Part shown: positions 1 through 6,750 of the stretch, one piece after another
Layout: each line of letters opens with the position of its first letter
Numbering within the stretch: position 1 is the stretch's first letter
DNA from: Candidatus Heimdallarchaeota archaeon
GTDB lineage: Archaea > Asgardarchaeota > Heimdallarchaeia > Hodarchaeales > S146-22
Length of the DNA: 7,604 bases
Assembly (NCBI GenBank): GCA_015520535.1
Contig: WAPZ01000767.1
Location: forward strand, 1-7,604
Direction of reading: 5' to 3'
Notes under the pieces: model-generated
Seen by the model: the letters and a program-made list of their open reading frames with translations, nothing else
Databases searched by the model: none
Told to the model about the DNA's origin: nothing
Translations under genes and position numbers: made by a program

Positions 1-4
1 AGAA

Positions 5-1384
5 TTAAGTGGCGACTTTTTGTGGGCATGAAATAATATTCAATTTTGCTTCAAAAACAGCTAAAATATTTGGTGGGAATGCATGCTTTTTAAGTATCTC
101 ATAAAATTCTCGGAGTTTGTCAATCTCATCATAGTAATATAAAGTATTAACGAAAATTTTTAGCTTGGAAAGACTCATGTTCTCAATTACCTCAAGCAAC
201 ATGTCATAAGATGATTGTGGTAGTTCTTCGTCTTCTAGAAGGTAAATAAAGGATTCTAGTGATTCATTAGTCGGATCTTGAAATACATTCTTGAACACCT
301 CAACACGTGAATCCTGTGCCTCTACATATTGATCGTATAAAAGTAAAAGTTCTCTAATTTCACTTTTATGTGCTAAGCTCATACTTGCTTCCAATATCGC
401 ACCAAAATAATCGGTATCCTCAAGTTCTGGATATGAGCTCGGATTAGAAAGCATTTTTAGCAAAAATGGAAAAGTTGTCGGATCTTTAATTGTTGTTAAT
501 GCTCTTAACGCCAAAATCCGTTGATATATATCGTATTTATTATCCGACAACACGTTAAGCATGAAAGGAACTCCTAAATTTCCAAAACTGATCATAGATT
601 TTTCAATAAATGGTTTTAAGCGATTCGGTATCTGCGGATATGCCTGCAAAAATAAGTCTATAAACTGAGAAGCCTCGCATCCTCTTTTACCCGTCGCATT
701 AATTTCAGCAACTGCCCAAGCAATTATTGTTACAATAGTCGGGTCAAAACCATTCTCAAGGGGAGGCTTTGAATCTACTGACTGAGTATCTATCTTTGAG
801 ATTTCATGTTTCAATGTCTCCCTAAAAACCTCACATGCCGGCTGGTACTTCATTAATCCTAAATCTTGAATGTCAGTTTTCTTATCCTTATTGTTTTCAG
901 CCTCTGTTAAATGTTGAATAATTTTTGGCGCTTTTTCTTTCCAACATTCTTGCCATTTTTCCATGTCATGACATTTTACGGCAAGATCTTGTGGCTGAAA
1001 AATCGGTGGCGGACGGTCAGCGGCACACGAAAACACTAAACGTTTTCTTGTCAAAAAAGGACACTTCTGTGACCCTCGCATATAGGGAAGATCGTATTTT
1101 TTGGAGACACCTCTATATGCCGCAATGCTAATCCAAACCGAAATAAGGCTTGCTGACTGAAGTAACGTAAACGACACTAGTGCTATATAAATTAACATGC
1201 CAAATATACCTAAACTACCGAAAAAAAAGTTTAGTGAAAAGGGTGATAATAAAAAGGCAATAATTATTAATGTAAACAACGTGTAAATGATTGCACGTCC
1301 AACGTCTGTCGAAAAATCAGCTTGCTTCTTAGATTTCATCATCTCTTCTACTTTAGATTTATCGTCTACCAAAATCCTCACCAA
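5..1384 (-). CDS. Membrane-anchored HEAT-like protein with four-cysteine motif, unknown function
   Basis: I do not recognise a named family. The 459-residue reading frame has a charged N-terminus (about 1-28), then hydrophobic stretches at about 30-50 and 53-90, giving two or three membrane segments. Next comes a cysteine-containing segment (C108, C120, C138, C147, with CPFL and FSCAADRPPP around the first two) and a charged linker. The C-terminal half is helical; about 255-345 looks like HEAT/ARM-type repeats (for example the FMLNVLSD and FPFLLKMLSN helices). The cysteine spacing suggests a metal or Fe-S site on the soluble side of the membrane; this is inference. The frame opens with TTG then GTG directly after an in-frame TGA, and no good ribosome binding site precedes it. 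ATG codons at residues 15-16 (1342, 1339) are alternatives. An upstream ATG in another frame (1406) suggests a one-base shift, see the findings. The gene is divergent from the kinase gene, 50 bases away. Confidence 0.75.
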   Translation of the reverse strand: MVRILVDDKSKVEEMMKSKKQADFSTDVGRAIIYTLFTLIIIAFLLSPFSLNFFFGSLGIFGMLIYIALVSFTLLQSASLISVWISIAAYRGVSKKYDLPYMRGSQKCPFLTRKRLVFSCAADRPPPIFQPQDLAVKCHDMEKWQECWKEKAPKIIQHLTEAENNKDKKTDIQDLGLMKYQPACEVFRETLKHEISKIDTQSVDSKPPLENGFDPTIVTIIAWAVAEINATGKRGCEASQFIDLFLQAYPQIPNRLKPFIEKSMISFGNLGVPFMLNVLSDNKYDIYQRILALRALTTIKDPTTFPFLLKMLSNPSSYPELEDTDYFGAILEASMSLAHKSEIRELLLLYDQYVEAQDSRVEVFKNVFQDPTNESLESFIYLLEDEELPQSSYDMLLEVIENMSLSKLKIFVNTLYYYDEIDKLREFYEILKKHAFPPNILAVFEAKLNIISCPQKVAT

Positions 1385-1406
1385 TCACATCTTTTTTATC
1401 AGCCAT
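1359..1406 (-). other. Possible displaced N-terminus of the HEAT-like membrane protein (one-base shift)
   Basis: An ATG at 1406 opens a short frame encoding MADKKDVIGEDFGRR and then stops. Removing one T from the four-T run (A run 1371-1374 on the plus strand) would join it to the downstream gene as MADKKDVIGEDLVDDKSK. That is a smooth, charged cytosolic leader with a normal ATG, whereas the frame as given must start at TTG or GTG. The case rests on composition and start-codon quality only. Confidence 0.35.
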
Positions 1407-1424
1407 AAAAAAAGACTTTTATTG
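1388..1424. promoter_or_regulatory. Divergent promoter region between the HEAT-like gene and the kinase operon
   Basis: The 50-base intergenic gap is very AT-rich. On the plus strand, CTTTTTTATC (1391-1400) or CTTTTATTG (1417-1425) could act as a TATA box for the kinase gene. On the minus strand CAATAAAAG (about 1423-1415) is TATA-like. The spacing allows only short leaders or leaderless transcripts, which is common in archaea. Exact boxes cannot be fixed by eye. Confidence 0.3.
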
Positions 1425-1434
1425 TGCAAAAGAT

Positions 1435-2439
1435 GTGTGCGTCTTGAAAATGCTCCGTTTTAACAAGAACACAAAATATCATATTAGTTGTATTGGAGAT
1501 CCCTTAATCGACGTTTTCTTATCTAAAAAAACCGTTGAAAAAGCCATCATACAAAACCAGCCCTATATTCATGACATGAATGCAACAACAATGATTGAGT
1601 GTGGCGGATCTACAAATGCACTTGTAAGTGCAAGCCGATTAGGCGTAAAACCAAATTTTTTTGTTGGATGTGCGGGTACTGATCTTTTCGCAGAAATTAT
1701 TGAAGAAAAACTAAAACAAGAAGCCATTGATTCTATTATCCATCGTATGACAAACGAACGCACCGGTTCCGTTGTTATTTTGCTTGACGACAAAATCCAA
1801 GACAATAATAGTCGACATTTTATTGTTAGTCGTGGAGCGTCAGTGAAACTACGTGAAAAAATGGTTCCCGATTCTATATATGACGCAAAAATCTTATTAT
1901 TTCATGGATTTACGTTATTATCAGACCCCGAACGATCCACCATTCTTTCTATTATTAAAAAAGCACACAATAAAAAGCCGGGAATTCATATCGCCTTTGA
2001 CCCGGGCGATGCTTGGTTCGTTACCCATCGACGAGCAGAGATAAACCAGCTTTTCAACCACATCACAATTTTCCTACCAAACCAGCACGAATTATATGCC
2101 TTAACAAAAACAAAAAACGTAAATCATGCCATAATGCAACTTTTTGAAACGTTTCCATCCTTGCAACTCGTTGTCGTAACGTTAGGAAGACATGGCTCCA
2201 TTGGGAAATTTAGATCGGACAAAAAAACTATAATGATGCCAGCACAAACAAATGTGGTGGTAAAAGACGCAACCGGTGCGGGAGATGCATATGCCGGTGC
2301 TCTTCTGGCAGCTTTAATTAAAGGAAATACTTTAAAATCTGCCATGAAAATCGCAACAAAAATGGCTGCGTATTGCATTAGTGGTATTGGCGCTTGGCAT
2401 CTACCAGAAAAAGAAAATGAAGTGGAGAAAAGTTTATAA
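1435..2439 (+). CDS. PfkB-family carbohydrate/nucleoside kinase
   Basis: This is a 334-residue ribokinase-fold kinase of the PfkB family, which phosphorylates a sugar or nucleoside hydroxyl with ATP in the cytosol; the substrate cannot be read from the sequence. The family signatures are in order: the N-terminal strand with CIGDPLIDVF (19-28), the first PfkB motif GGSTNALVSASRLG (57-70), the NxxE motif in PNQHEL (N216, E219) that handles Mg-ATP, VTLGRHGS (248-255), and the second PfkB signature DATGAGDAYAGALLAAL (278-294). That signature carries the GAGD anion hole and the catalytic base D284. Length is normal for the family. ATG at 1435 gives the longest form; ATG at 1450 (residue 6) is an equally good start and leaves the expected N-terminus. 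Its TAA shares one base with the ATG of the AOR-like gene, so the two are probably co-translated. A ribokinase-like or adenosine-kinase-like role is possible. Confidence 0.93.
   Translation: MCVLKMLRFNKNTKYHISCIGDPLIDVFLSKKTVEKAIIQNQPYIHDMNATTMIECGGSTNALVSASRLGVKPNFFVGCAGTDLFAEIIEEKLKQEAIDSIIHRMTNERTGSVVILLDDKIQDNNSRHFIVSRGASVKLREKMVPDSIYDAKILLFHGFTLLSDPERSTILSIIKKAHNKKPGIHIAFDPGDAWFVTHRRAEINQLFNHITIFLPNQHELYALTKTKNVNHAIMQLFETFPSLQLVVVTLGRHGSIGKFRSDKKTIMMPAQTNVVVKDATGAGDAYAGALLAALIKGNTLKSAMKIATKMAAYCISGIGAWHLPEKENEVEKSL
2424..2427 (+). promoter_or_regulatory. Ribosome binding site of the AOR-like gene
   Basis: GGAG lies inside the last codons of the kinase gene, 11 bases before the ATG at 2439. 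With the TAATG stop/start overlap it supports translational coupling of the two genes. Confidence 0.5.
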
Positions 2440-4316
2440 TGACAACTATCAAAAAAGCAAAAATTCTCTTTATTAATCTATACAAAGAATATACTACCAC
2501 TAAAACGCTAAAAAATGAGATTGTAGATCTTTTATGGGGAGGAAGAGCATTAAATGCCTATTTAGCGCTGACACACATACCTGAACGTATGGACCCTTTA
2601 GATCCAAAGGCTTACATTTTTCTCTCATGCGGTAAATTAGCCTTCAACAACATTCCAACGGGCGGAAGAGTTGCGTTAACATTTAAATCTCCCCTAACAA
2701 ACACGCTTTTTACCTCAACGGCTGGTGGGGTCTTAGGGTATCGCATGGCCAAAAATAATACCTTATCCATTGCACTATATGAGCAACCAAAAAATGCTAA
2801 AGATTGGCATATCCTCATAGTTAAAAAAGATAAAGCGGAACTAAAGGTTGCTAACGAACTTAAAGGAAAAGATGCGTTTACAACCTATTTAGAACTAAAA
2901 AAACAGTTTTCACCTCATGAATATAGCATTTTAACCATTAGCTCAGCAGCAGAAAAGGACGTACGTTATGCCGGTGTCATGCTAGACGGAACACATTTAT
3001 TCGCACGTGGCGGAGCGGGAAGTGTTTTTGCATCAAAGAAACTTAAAGCCGTGATTATCCATGGAACATATGACGAAAAAAATCTTTTAGCCAAACAAGA
3101 AAAATTCAACGATTTCTTAACCAATTACAAGCTTGATAATGCTCTTTTCCAGAAGAATGACACTTTACGTTTTTTCGCTGAAAGAGAACTATATCGTTCT
3201 TTATTATGGAAATACGATAAAAGAAGTACCACGAATGCCATACATAAAATAGATGGTTTTTTTTCTCAACTACAACATGTTATAGCAAGTACTAGAACTG
3301 GAAAAAATATGAAATCACTGTCAATTAGCAAAAATAAAGAAAAAAATGAAAACAAAACAAATTTCCAACTAACGAACACAAAATTTTTTCCCTGGTATAT
3401 GTTAGGTCCATATTTAGATATTTATGACATGAATATTATCAACCAAACCATTAAACAAGTTGATAATCATGCACTAGATATTATTTCGCTGGGAACGTGC
3501 CTTGCTGAATTAGCAAAACTCAAAGAACTGAATACACTACCTTTTGAACATGATGCTACATGGGGAAAAAGAGAATTATTCAATTATCTTAATAAGATTA
3601 TAGAAGATGCAGAAATTGGTCAAGCTTTAGCCCAAGGAGAACATTATTTTGGCGCGACACATAATTTAAAACCACTTTTTACAGTAAAAGGAATGGCGCC
3701 ACCACCAATTGACTTACACGCTGCAACGCCCTTACCCTTTATCATTTCAACGCGTGGTGGCTGCCATCTCAAGGGTGGACCCGTTTTTCTTTCAGAATTG
3801 TGTCATTTCCCCTTTAAAATCCCCAAAACAACCTATGGCATCGCTAAAATCACCTCATTCTATGAAGATGTTACAAGCTTTGCCGATTCCGCATTGTTAT
3901 CCCTTTTCTTAGTCCTTACATCAATAAAACCTAAGTGGCACCACCAGTTAAGCAATTTTAAAACTTTTTTTTATGTGCTTGAAAAAATAAAATTTTTAAA
4001 ACCCCACATGCTATTTTCATTAAACGTACTAAAAGACCTTTTAGCAGAAGTTTCACGCCAAAAGATTAGTACAAATCAAATCATCACAATCGGAAGACGT
4101 GGTATTTATTTAGAACGCCTTTTTAATTATCGTGAAGGCTTTTCTGACGAAGATGACGACTTCATTTACATAAACAACAACGAATTTCGAAAAAATACCA
4201 AAGAAATTCGATTAAAATATTACAAGTTTAAAGGAATCAGCGGTTCGGGTCTACCAAAGAAAAAAAATTTAGAAAAAACAAAAATACGTATGCTTATTAA
4301 AAAATCCATTAATTAA
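2439..4316 (+). CDS. Aldehyde:ferredoxin oxidoreductase-like protein lacking the [4Fe-4S] cysteines
   Basis: The 625 residues match the AOR (tungstopterin oxidoreductase) family in length and motif order. The N-terminal domain has WGGRALNAYLAL (33-44), TGGRVALTFKSPLT (74-87), STAGGVLG (93-100) and ARGGAGSVFASKKLKAVIIHG (189-209, AOR pattern RGGLGAVMGSKNLKAI). The central domain has ALDIIS (345-350), the usual LDTIS pterin-binding region, and STRGGCHLKGG (437-447, usually NRGACHL). The C-terminus has IGRRGIYLERLFNYREGFS (551-569) and YYKFKGISGSGLP (594-606), both typical. Active AORs bind one [4Fe-4S] cluster through a central CxxCxxxC and a fourth cysteine in DSLGLC. Here the first region is a K/N-rich stretch without cysteine (about 285-312), and the second reads DSALLS with serine at 488. 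The only cysteines are C64, C354, C442 and C455. Loss of the cluster is therefore likely; the protein may be non-redox, use the pterin differently, or be a pseudoenzyme. Confidence 0.88.
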   Translation: MTTIKKAKILFINLYKEYTTTKTLKNEIVDLLWGGRALNAYLALTHIPERMDPLDPKAYIFLSCGKLAFNNIPTGGRVALTFKSPLTNTLFTSTAGGVLGYRMAKNNTLSIALYEQPKNAKDWHILIVKKDKAELKVANELKGKDAFTTYLELKKQFSPHEYSILTISSAAEKDVRYAGVMLDGTHLFARGGAGSVFASKKLKAVIIHGTYDEKNLLAKQEKFNDFLTNYKLDNALFQKNDTLRFFAERELYRSLLWKYDKRSTTNAIHKIDGFFSQLQHVIASTRTGKNMKSLSISKNKEKNENKTNFQLTNTKFFPWYMLGPYLDIYDMNIINQTIKQVDNHALDIISLGTCLAELAKLKELNTLPFEHDATWGKRELFNYLNKIIEDAEIGQALAQGEHYFGATHNLKPLFTVKGMAPPPIDLHAATPLPFIISTRGGCHLKGGPVFLSELCHFPFKIPKTTYGIAKITSFYEDVTSFADSALLSLFLVLTSIKPKWHHQLSNFKTFFYVLEKIKFLKPHMLFSLNVLKDLLAEVSRQKISTNQIITIGRRGIYLERLFNYREGFSDEDDDFIYINNNEFRKNTKEIRLKYYKFKGISGSGLPKKKNLEKTKIRMLIKKSIN

Positions 4317-4325
4317 TAATTATAT
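4316..4325 (+). promoter_or_regulatory. Possible internal TATA-like box before the small ORF and longin-like gene
   Basis: The bases TAATTATATC directly after the AOR-like stop codon resemble an archaeal TATA box. They could give the longin-like gene its own transcript starting near 4345, in addition to read-through from the operon. The surrounding sequence is AT-rich, so chance matches are expected. Confidence 0.2.
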
Positions 4326-4326
4326 C

Positions 4327-4476
4327 ATGCTTCAAAGCGGCTTTAATAAAAACGATTTTAAAAGTCGAAGAAATTTAGTAGTACAGAAATTGCCCGTTGA
4401 TAGATTGCGATTGTTGAGTACAATTATGAAACAAGAAACAAAAAGCCTCCAGTTAAAAGAAATAACGAACGAATAG
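4327..4476 (+). CDS. Possible small protein, 49 residues, unknown
   Basis: An ATG at 4327, 10 bases after the AOR-like stop, opens a 49-residue basic frame ending in TAG at 4474-4476, just where the ribosome binding site of the next gene begins. The protein starts MLQSGFNKND and its second half, VDRLRLLSTIMKQETKSLQL followed by KEITNE, looks like the first helices of a winged-helix DNA-binding domain, but it stops before a recognition helix could form. No ribosome binding site is visible upstream. Fitting between two genes with 10- and 12-base gaps favours a real gene. The absence of a binding site, the short length and the lack of a recognised family argue against. It could also be a remnant of a longer regulator. 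Confidence 0.35.
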   Translation: MLQSGFNKNDFKSRRNLVVQKLPVDRLRLLSTIMKQETKSLQLKEITNE

Positions 4477-4480
4477 AGGG
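4476..4480 (+). promoter_or_regulatory. Ribosome binding site of the longin-like gene
   Basis: GAGGG sits 8 bases before the ATG at 4489 and is the best Shine-Dalgarno match on the plus strand. It fixes that ATG as the start, and it overlaps the last base of the upstream small frame. Confidence 0.65.
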
Positions 4481-4488
4481 ACAAAAAT

Positions 4489-5214
4489 ATGTTTGGTGGT
4501 GTATTTTTCGAATTTGATATTCGAGTCGGCGGTATTCCTAAAGTTACATACTTCCCCGAGGAAAAACCCAGCGAAGAACTCTTAAAAAAAATTAGCGCCA
4601 AAGTGTTCAGCCTCTTAGCAATGGTCGGTGGCGCACAGGAAGGAACAAAATGGATTGTCGGACCACTAATTGAAAATCTCGGCGGATTTGCTTATACCTT
4701 CTGGCTGAAAAAAGAAGGCTCACATGAACCAGAAACAAAAGCCATCGTTCTGATTGCCCCAGAACGCCTTTCAAAAGTGTTTCTCATTAAAGGCGAAATT
4801 TTGCTATATGAACTTGAAGAAGCCGCACGCACTTTTGTTAAAACACGAAAATTTGATAAACGCTGGCTGGAAAAACTCACAAACATTGTTTATCACTATG
4901 CCCAAACACAAGAACGCACCGGCTTAGGGCTTACTGCTCACGTCAAATTAGACGAAACCGCAGAAAAAATCGGAAAAGCTGAATTGCTAGATGAATTTTA
5001 CGAATTATTGGAACTCCCACGAATCGCTTACTATCCCGCACAACGAAACAACCCGAAATGGATCTTTGCCCGCTTAATCGACGGTACACGAACCCTCCGT
5101 GAAGCCATGCTACTGCTTCATGAAGACCACGAAGACATTCCCTTCGAAACAATGTTTGAATGGGTCGAAGAATTTATTGAACGTCAAGTCATTCGGAAAA
5201 AACAAAAAGCATAA
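4489..5214 (+). CDS. Longin-like domain protein with C-terminal winged-helix-like segment (NPRL2-like architecture)
   Basis: This 241-residue cytosolic protein has no signal or membrane segment. The first 120 or so residues fit a longin-like fold: strand GVFFEFD (4-10), strand PKVTYFP (17-23), helix EELLKKISAKVFSLL (29-43), strands around KWIVGPL, FAYTFWLK and AIVLIAP (54-91), then helix LLYELEEAARTFV (105-117). The opening resembles human NPRL2 as I recall it: FF.EF, then G.PK.TY..PE, then a helix beginning S.EL. After a helical linker, residues 190-236 (WIFARLIDGTRTLREAMLLL, then an acidic turn, and FEWVEEFIERQVI) look like a winged-helix or similar three-helix unit. This parallels the NPRL2 segment after its longin domain (ILPYIDGFRHIQKI). 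In eukaryotes that architecture belongs to GATOR1 subunits acting on Rag GTPases. The resemblance is by eye, and the IDG.R.l.E pattern also occurs in unrelated helical domains. It is the last gene of the plus-strand series and converges on truD. Confidence 0.75.
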   Translation: MFGGVFFEFDIRVGGIPKVTYFPEEKPSEELLKKISAKVFSLLAMVGGAQEGTKWIVGPLIENLGGFAYTFWLKKEGSHEPETKAIVLIAPERLSKVFLIKGEILLYELEEAARTFVKTRKFDKRWLEKLTNIVYHYAQTQERTGLGLTAHVKLDETAEKIGKAELLDEFYELLELPRIAYYPAQRNNPKWIFARLIDGTRTLREAMLLLHEDHEDIPFETMFEWVEEFIERQVIRKKQKA

Positions 5215-5230
5215 ACAACAACTAATTAGT

Positions 5231-5256
5231 GCAAAAAAATCAAAGAATAAAATGGA
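5231..5256 (-). terminator. T-rich terminator of truD
   Basis: Read on the minus strand, the gap after the truD stop contains TTTTATTCTTTGATTTTTTTG, ending in a seven-T run (5239-5233). Archaeal transcription commonly ends at such oligo-T tracts without a hairpin. The tract lies in the 89-base gap between the convergent longin-like and truD genes. Confidence 0.45.
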
Positions 5257-5300
5257 AGAAATAATGCTAACCAACCAAATGAAGGAAACATGATTATACG

Positions 5301-5319
5301 TTTTCAACTCTTTTTTCTT
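5301..5319 (+). terminator. T-rich terminator of the plus-strand operon
   Basis: Runs of four (5301-5304) and six (5311-5316) T on the plus strand follow the longin-like gene by about 87 bases and overlap the 3' end of convergent truD. They are a plausible archaeal oligo-T terminator for the operon. Confidence 0.4.
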
Positions 5320-6584
5320 GTACATTGAAATTCGCGCATTACAATTGTAGCATACCCACCTTTTCTTATTTTAAAAGAAAAAACCAAATTTTTTTTGTTT
5401 TTATCTAAATCTTCATGCTTTTCTAATACAACGTTAAGATCATGTATCTTAAGAAGCGCAAAACGGTATCCGCCCTTCACACGAAATTCTTTCGGCGCTT
5501 GGGAAAACAGTGAAAGCGATACCTTTTCTTGAAACAATACTTTTTTTACGACTTCCACAATAGACGGCGATAAATCCTCAAAAGTCGTTTCAGCACCAAG
5601 AATTGGAAGCACAGTCTCACTATTAATCGACACTTCTCCCCGTCGATGCGTTTCAAATAAAAAAGACAGCATCCGATTAAACAAATATGATTGAAATGCT
5701 GAAACAAATAAACGTCGAAGATTTCTATCAAAGTTCTTCCACGCCCTACCATATGCAGCTGGATGTTTAACTAAAAAACGCCCCAATTTACGCTCAATCA
5801 CATAAGAAAAGGGAAATTTCTTCAATAACTCATAGTTCAATGTTTCTTTAAAGGATAAACGAAGATTTCTAATGTGTTCCGGCTCATGAGGAGTTGTATA
5901 AGTTAAATACTCTAACGTTGCCTCTTCATACCTTCCTTCTAACAAATATCGCCCAATTTTATGTCCAATTGGACGCGTTGCCCCAAAACGTTGGAGACCA
6001 AAATAATTTAACACCCCGCCAAAACGATCCAAATCTTCTGTAATAGTCTTAATACGGGATAAAAAAGCTTCATCCAAACTTTTGCCGCCCGCATCCACTT
6101 CGCGAACACGTATTACAAAGGCATTTCCCCAATGTGACCCTATATGAAGTGGATACTTCCGACGCACCGGTGAATAAATTTTTATGTTCTCATCAGAATA
6201 AGAAGAGATCTTTTCCGGCGGTAAATTCCATACGCTCACTAATTGAATTGTATGTGCCCACGCATCCTTCAATCCACTCACACTAAAGTCACGTAGTGGC
6301 TTTTTAAAATGGGAAGCCAAACGTGAAATCGCAGTCAATGTATCAATACCTCTTTTTTCCAATACAAACCACGTGTAAAGACCACCAGTCTCTGCATTCG
6401 ATAGTATCTGTGGTGAAACTTCTACCGAACGTGAACTCAACTCAACTACCTTAAAATCATCCGGATGCAGTTTCAATAAACCGTTAATTCCTGGCGTCTC
6501 TGAAACGTAATATTCAATGCCCACTTGCCGCTCATATTCTTGCAAAGCATCAGCATCAATTTTAAAATACATCGCAATCAACAC
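5304..6584 (-). CDS. truD: tRNA pseudouridine(13) synthase TruD/Pus7 family
   Basis: This enzyme isomerises uridine to pseudouridine in RNA, classically at tRNA position 13, in the cytosol. The protein has 426 residues from GTG at 6584, or 422 from ATG at 6572. The family motifs are in order: the N-terminal GIEYYVSETPGINGLLKLHP (22-41) with DDFKVVEL (42-49); the catalytic motif SGLKDAWAHTIQ (103-114) with nucleophile D107 (usual form GTKDkrAxTxQ, so the T and the basic pair are replaced); HIGSHWGNAFVIRVR (147-161); NYFGLQRFG (193-201), the NxFGxQRFG signature; and SAFQSYLFNRML (295-306). The long insertion between the last two is the TruD-specific domain, of the size seen in archaeal members. 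ATG 6572 starts closer to the usual N-terminus. GGTAGG lies 3 bases before the GTG and 15 before the ATG, so the start stays open. It follows rpl11 in the same direction after 166 bases. Confidence 0.95.
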   Translation of the reverse strand: MLIAMYFKIDADALQEYERQVGIEYYVSETPGINGLLKLHPDDFKVVELSSRSVEVSPQILSNAETGGLYTWFVLEKRGIDTLTAISRLASHFKKPLRDFSVSGLKDAWAHTIQLVSVWNLPPEKISSYSDENIKIYSPVRRKYPLHIGSHWGNAFVIRVREVDAGGKSLDEAFLSRIKTITEDLDRFGGVLNYFGLQRFGATRPIGHKIGRYLLEGRYEEATLEYLTYTTPHEPEHIRNLRLSFKETLNYELLKKFPFSYVIERKLGRFLVKHPAAYGRAWKNFDRNLRRLFVSAFQSYLFNRMLSFLFETHRRGEVSINSETVLPILGAETTFEDLSPSIVEVVKKVLFQEKVSLSLFSQAPKEFRVKGGYRFALLKIHDLNVVLEKHEDLDKNKKNLVFSFKIRKGGYATIVMREFQCTRKKS

Positions 6585-6615
6585 GTGCCTACCAATGCGA
6601 AAAACAACGATTTGA

Positions 6616-6636
6616 GCTTAATAAGACAATAAAAAA
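6616..6636 (-). promoter_or_regulatory. Possible truD promoter
   Basis: On the minus strand TTTTTTATTGTCTTATTAAG contains TATA-like stretches about 35-60 bases upstream of the truD start. A transcript starting near 6600 would have a leader of 15-30 bases. The element overlaps the rpl11 terminator tract, so truD could instead be read through from rpl11. Confidence 0.3.
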
Positions 6637-6664
6637 GAAAACGGAAATAAAAAGCGTTAAAAAA
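6631..6664 (-). terminator. Oligo-T terminator tract after rpl11
   Basis: On the minus strand the 166-base gap after rpl11 holds a cluster of T runs: six T (6664-6659), five (6653-6649), three, four and again six (6636-6631). Multiple closely spaced T runs are the usual archaeal terminator signature. No hairpin precedes them. The rest of the gap (6665-6750) shows no gene or RNA that I can support. Confidence 0.5.
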
Positions 6665-6750
6665 GATTGATTAATGTTACAACAGAATTATTGCTTGCTT
6701 CTTTCAGTTGAACTTTATGCCGAAAGCTGCAAAATCTCATCTATAGAAAT

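Noticed and set aside
2439..4316. AOR-like gene as a decaying pseudogene
   Set aside because: The frame is open over 625 codons with family motifs conserved to the C-terminus and is coupled to the kinase. Specific loss of cluster ligands alone does not indicate decay.
4474..4491. Amber read-through (for example pyrrolysine) joining the small frame to the longin-like protein
   Set aside because: The TAG is in frame, but a GAGGG site and ATG follow at ideal spacing, and the longin fold begins exactly at that ATG. No sign of a pyrrolysine context can be seen.
4332..4601. An 89-residue minus-strand open frame
   Set aside because: It overlaps the well-supported start and ribosome binding site of the longin-like gene on the opposite strand and shows no recognisable motif.
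5221..5230. Perfect 10-base palindrome ACTAATTAGT after the longin-like gene
   Set aside because: It is too short and AT-rich to distinguish from chance, and it sits in a convergent terminator region rather than at a promoter.
5110..5325. A 71-residue hydrophobic minus-strand frame spanning the gap between the longin-like gene and truD
   Set aside because: Most of it is antisense to the longin-like gene or overlaps the truD end. The hydrophobic part results from translating T-rich terminator sequence.
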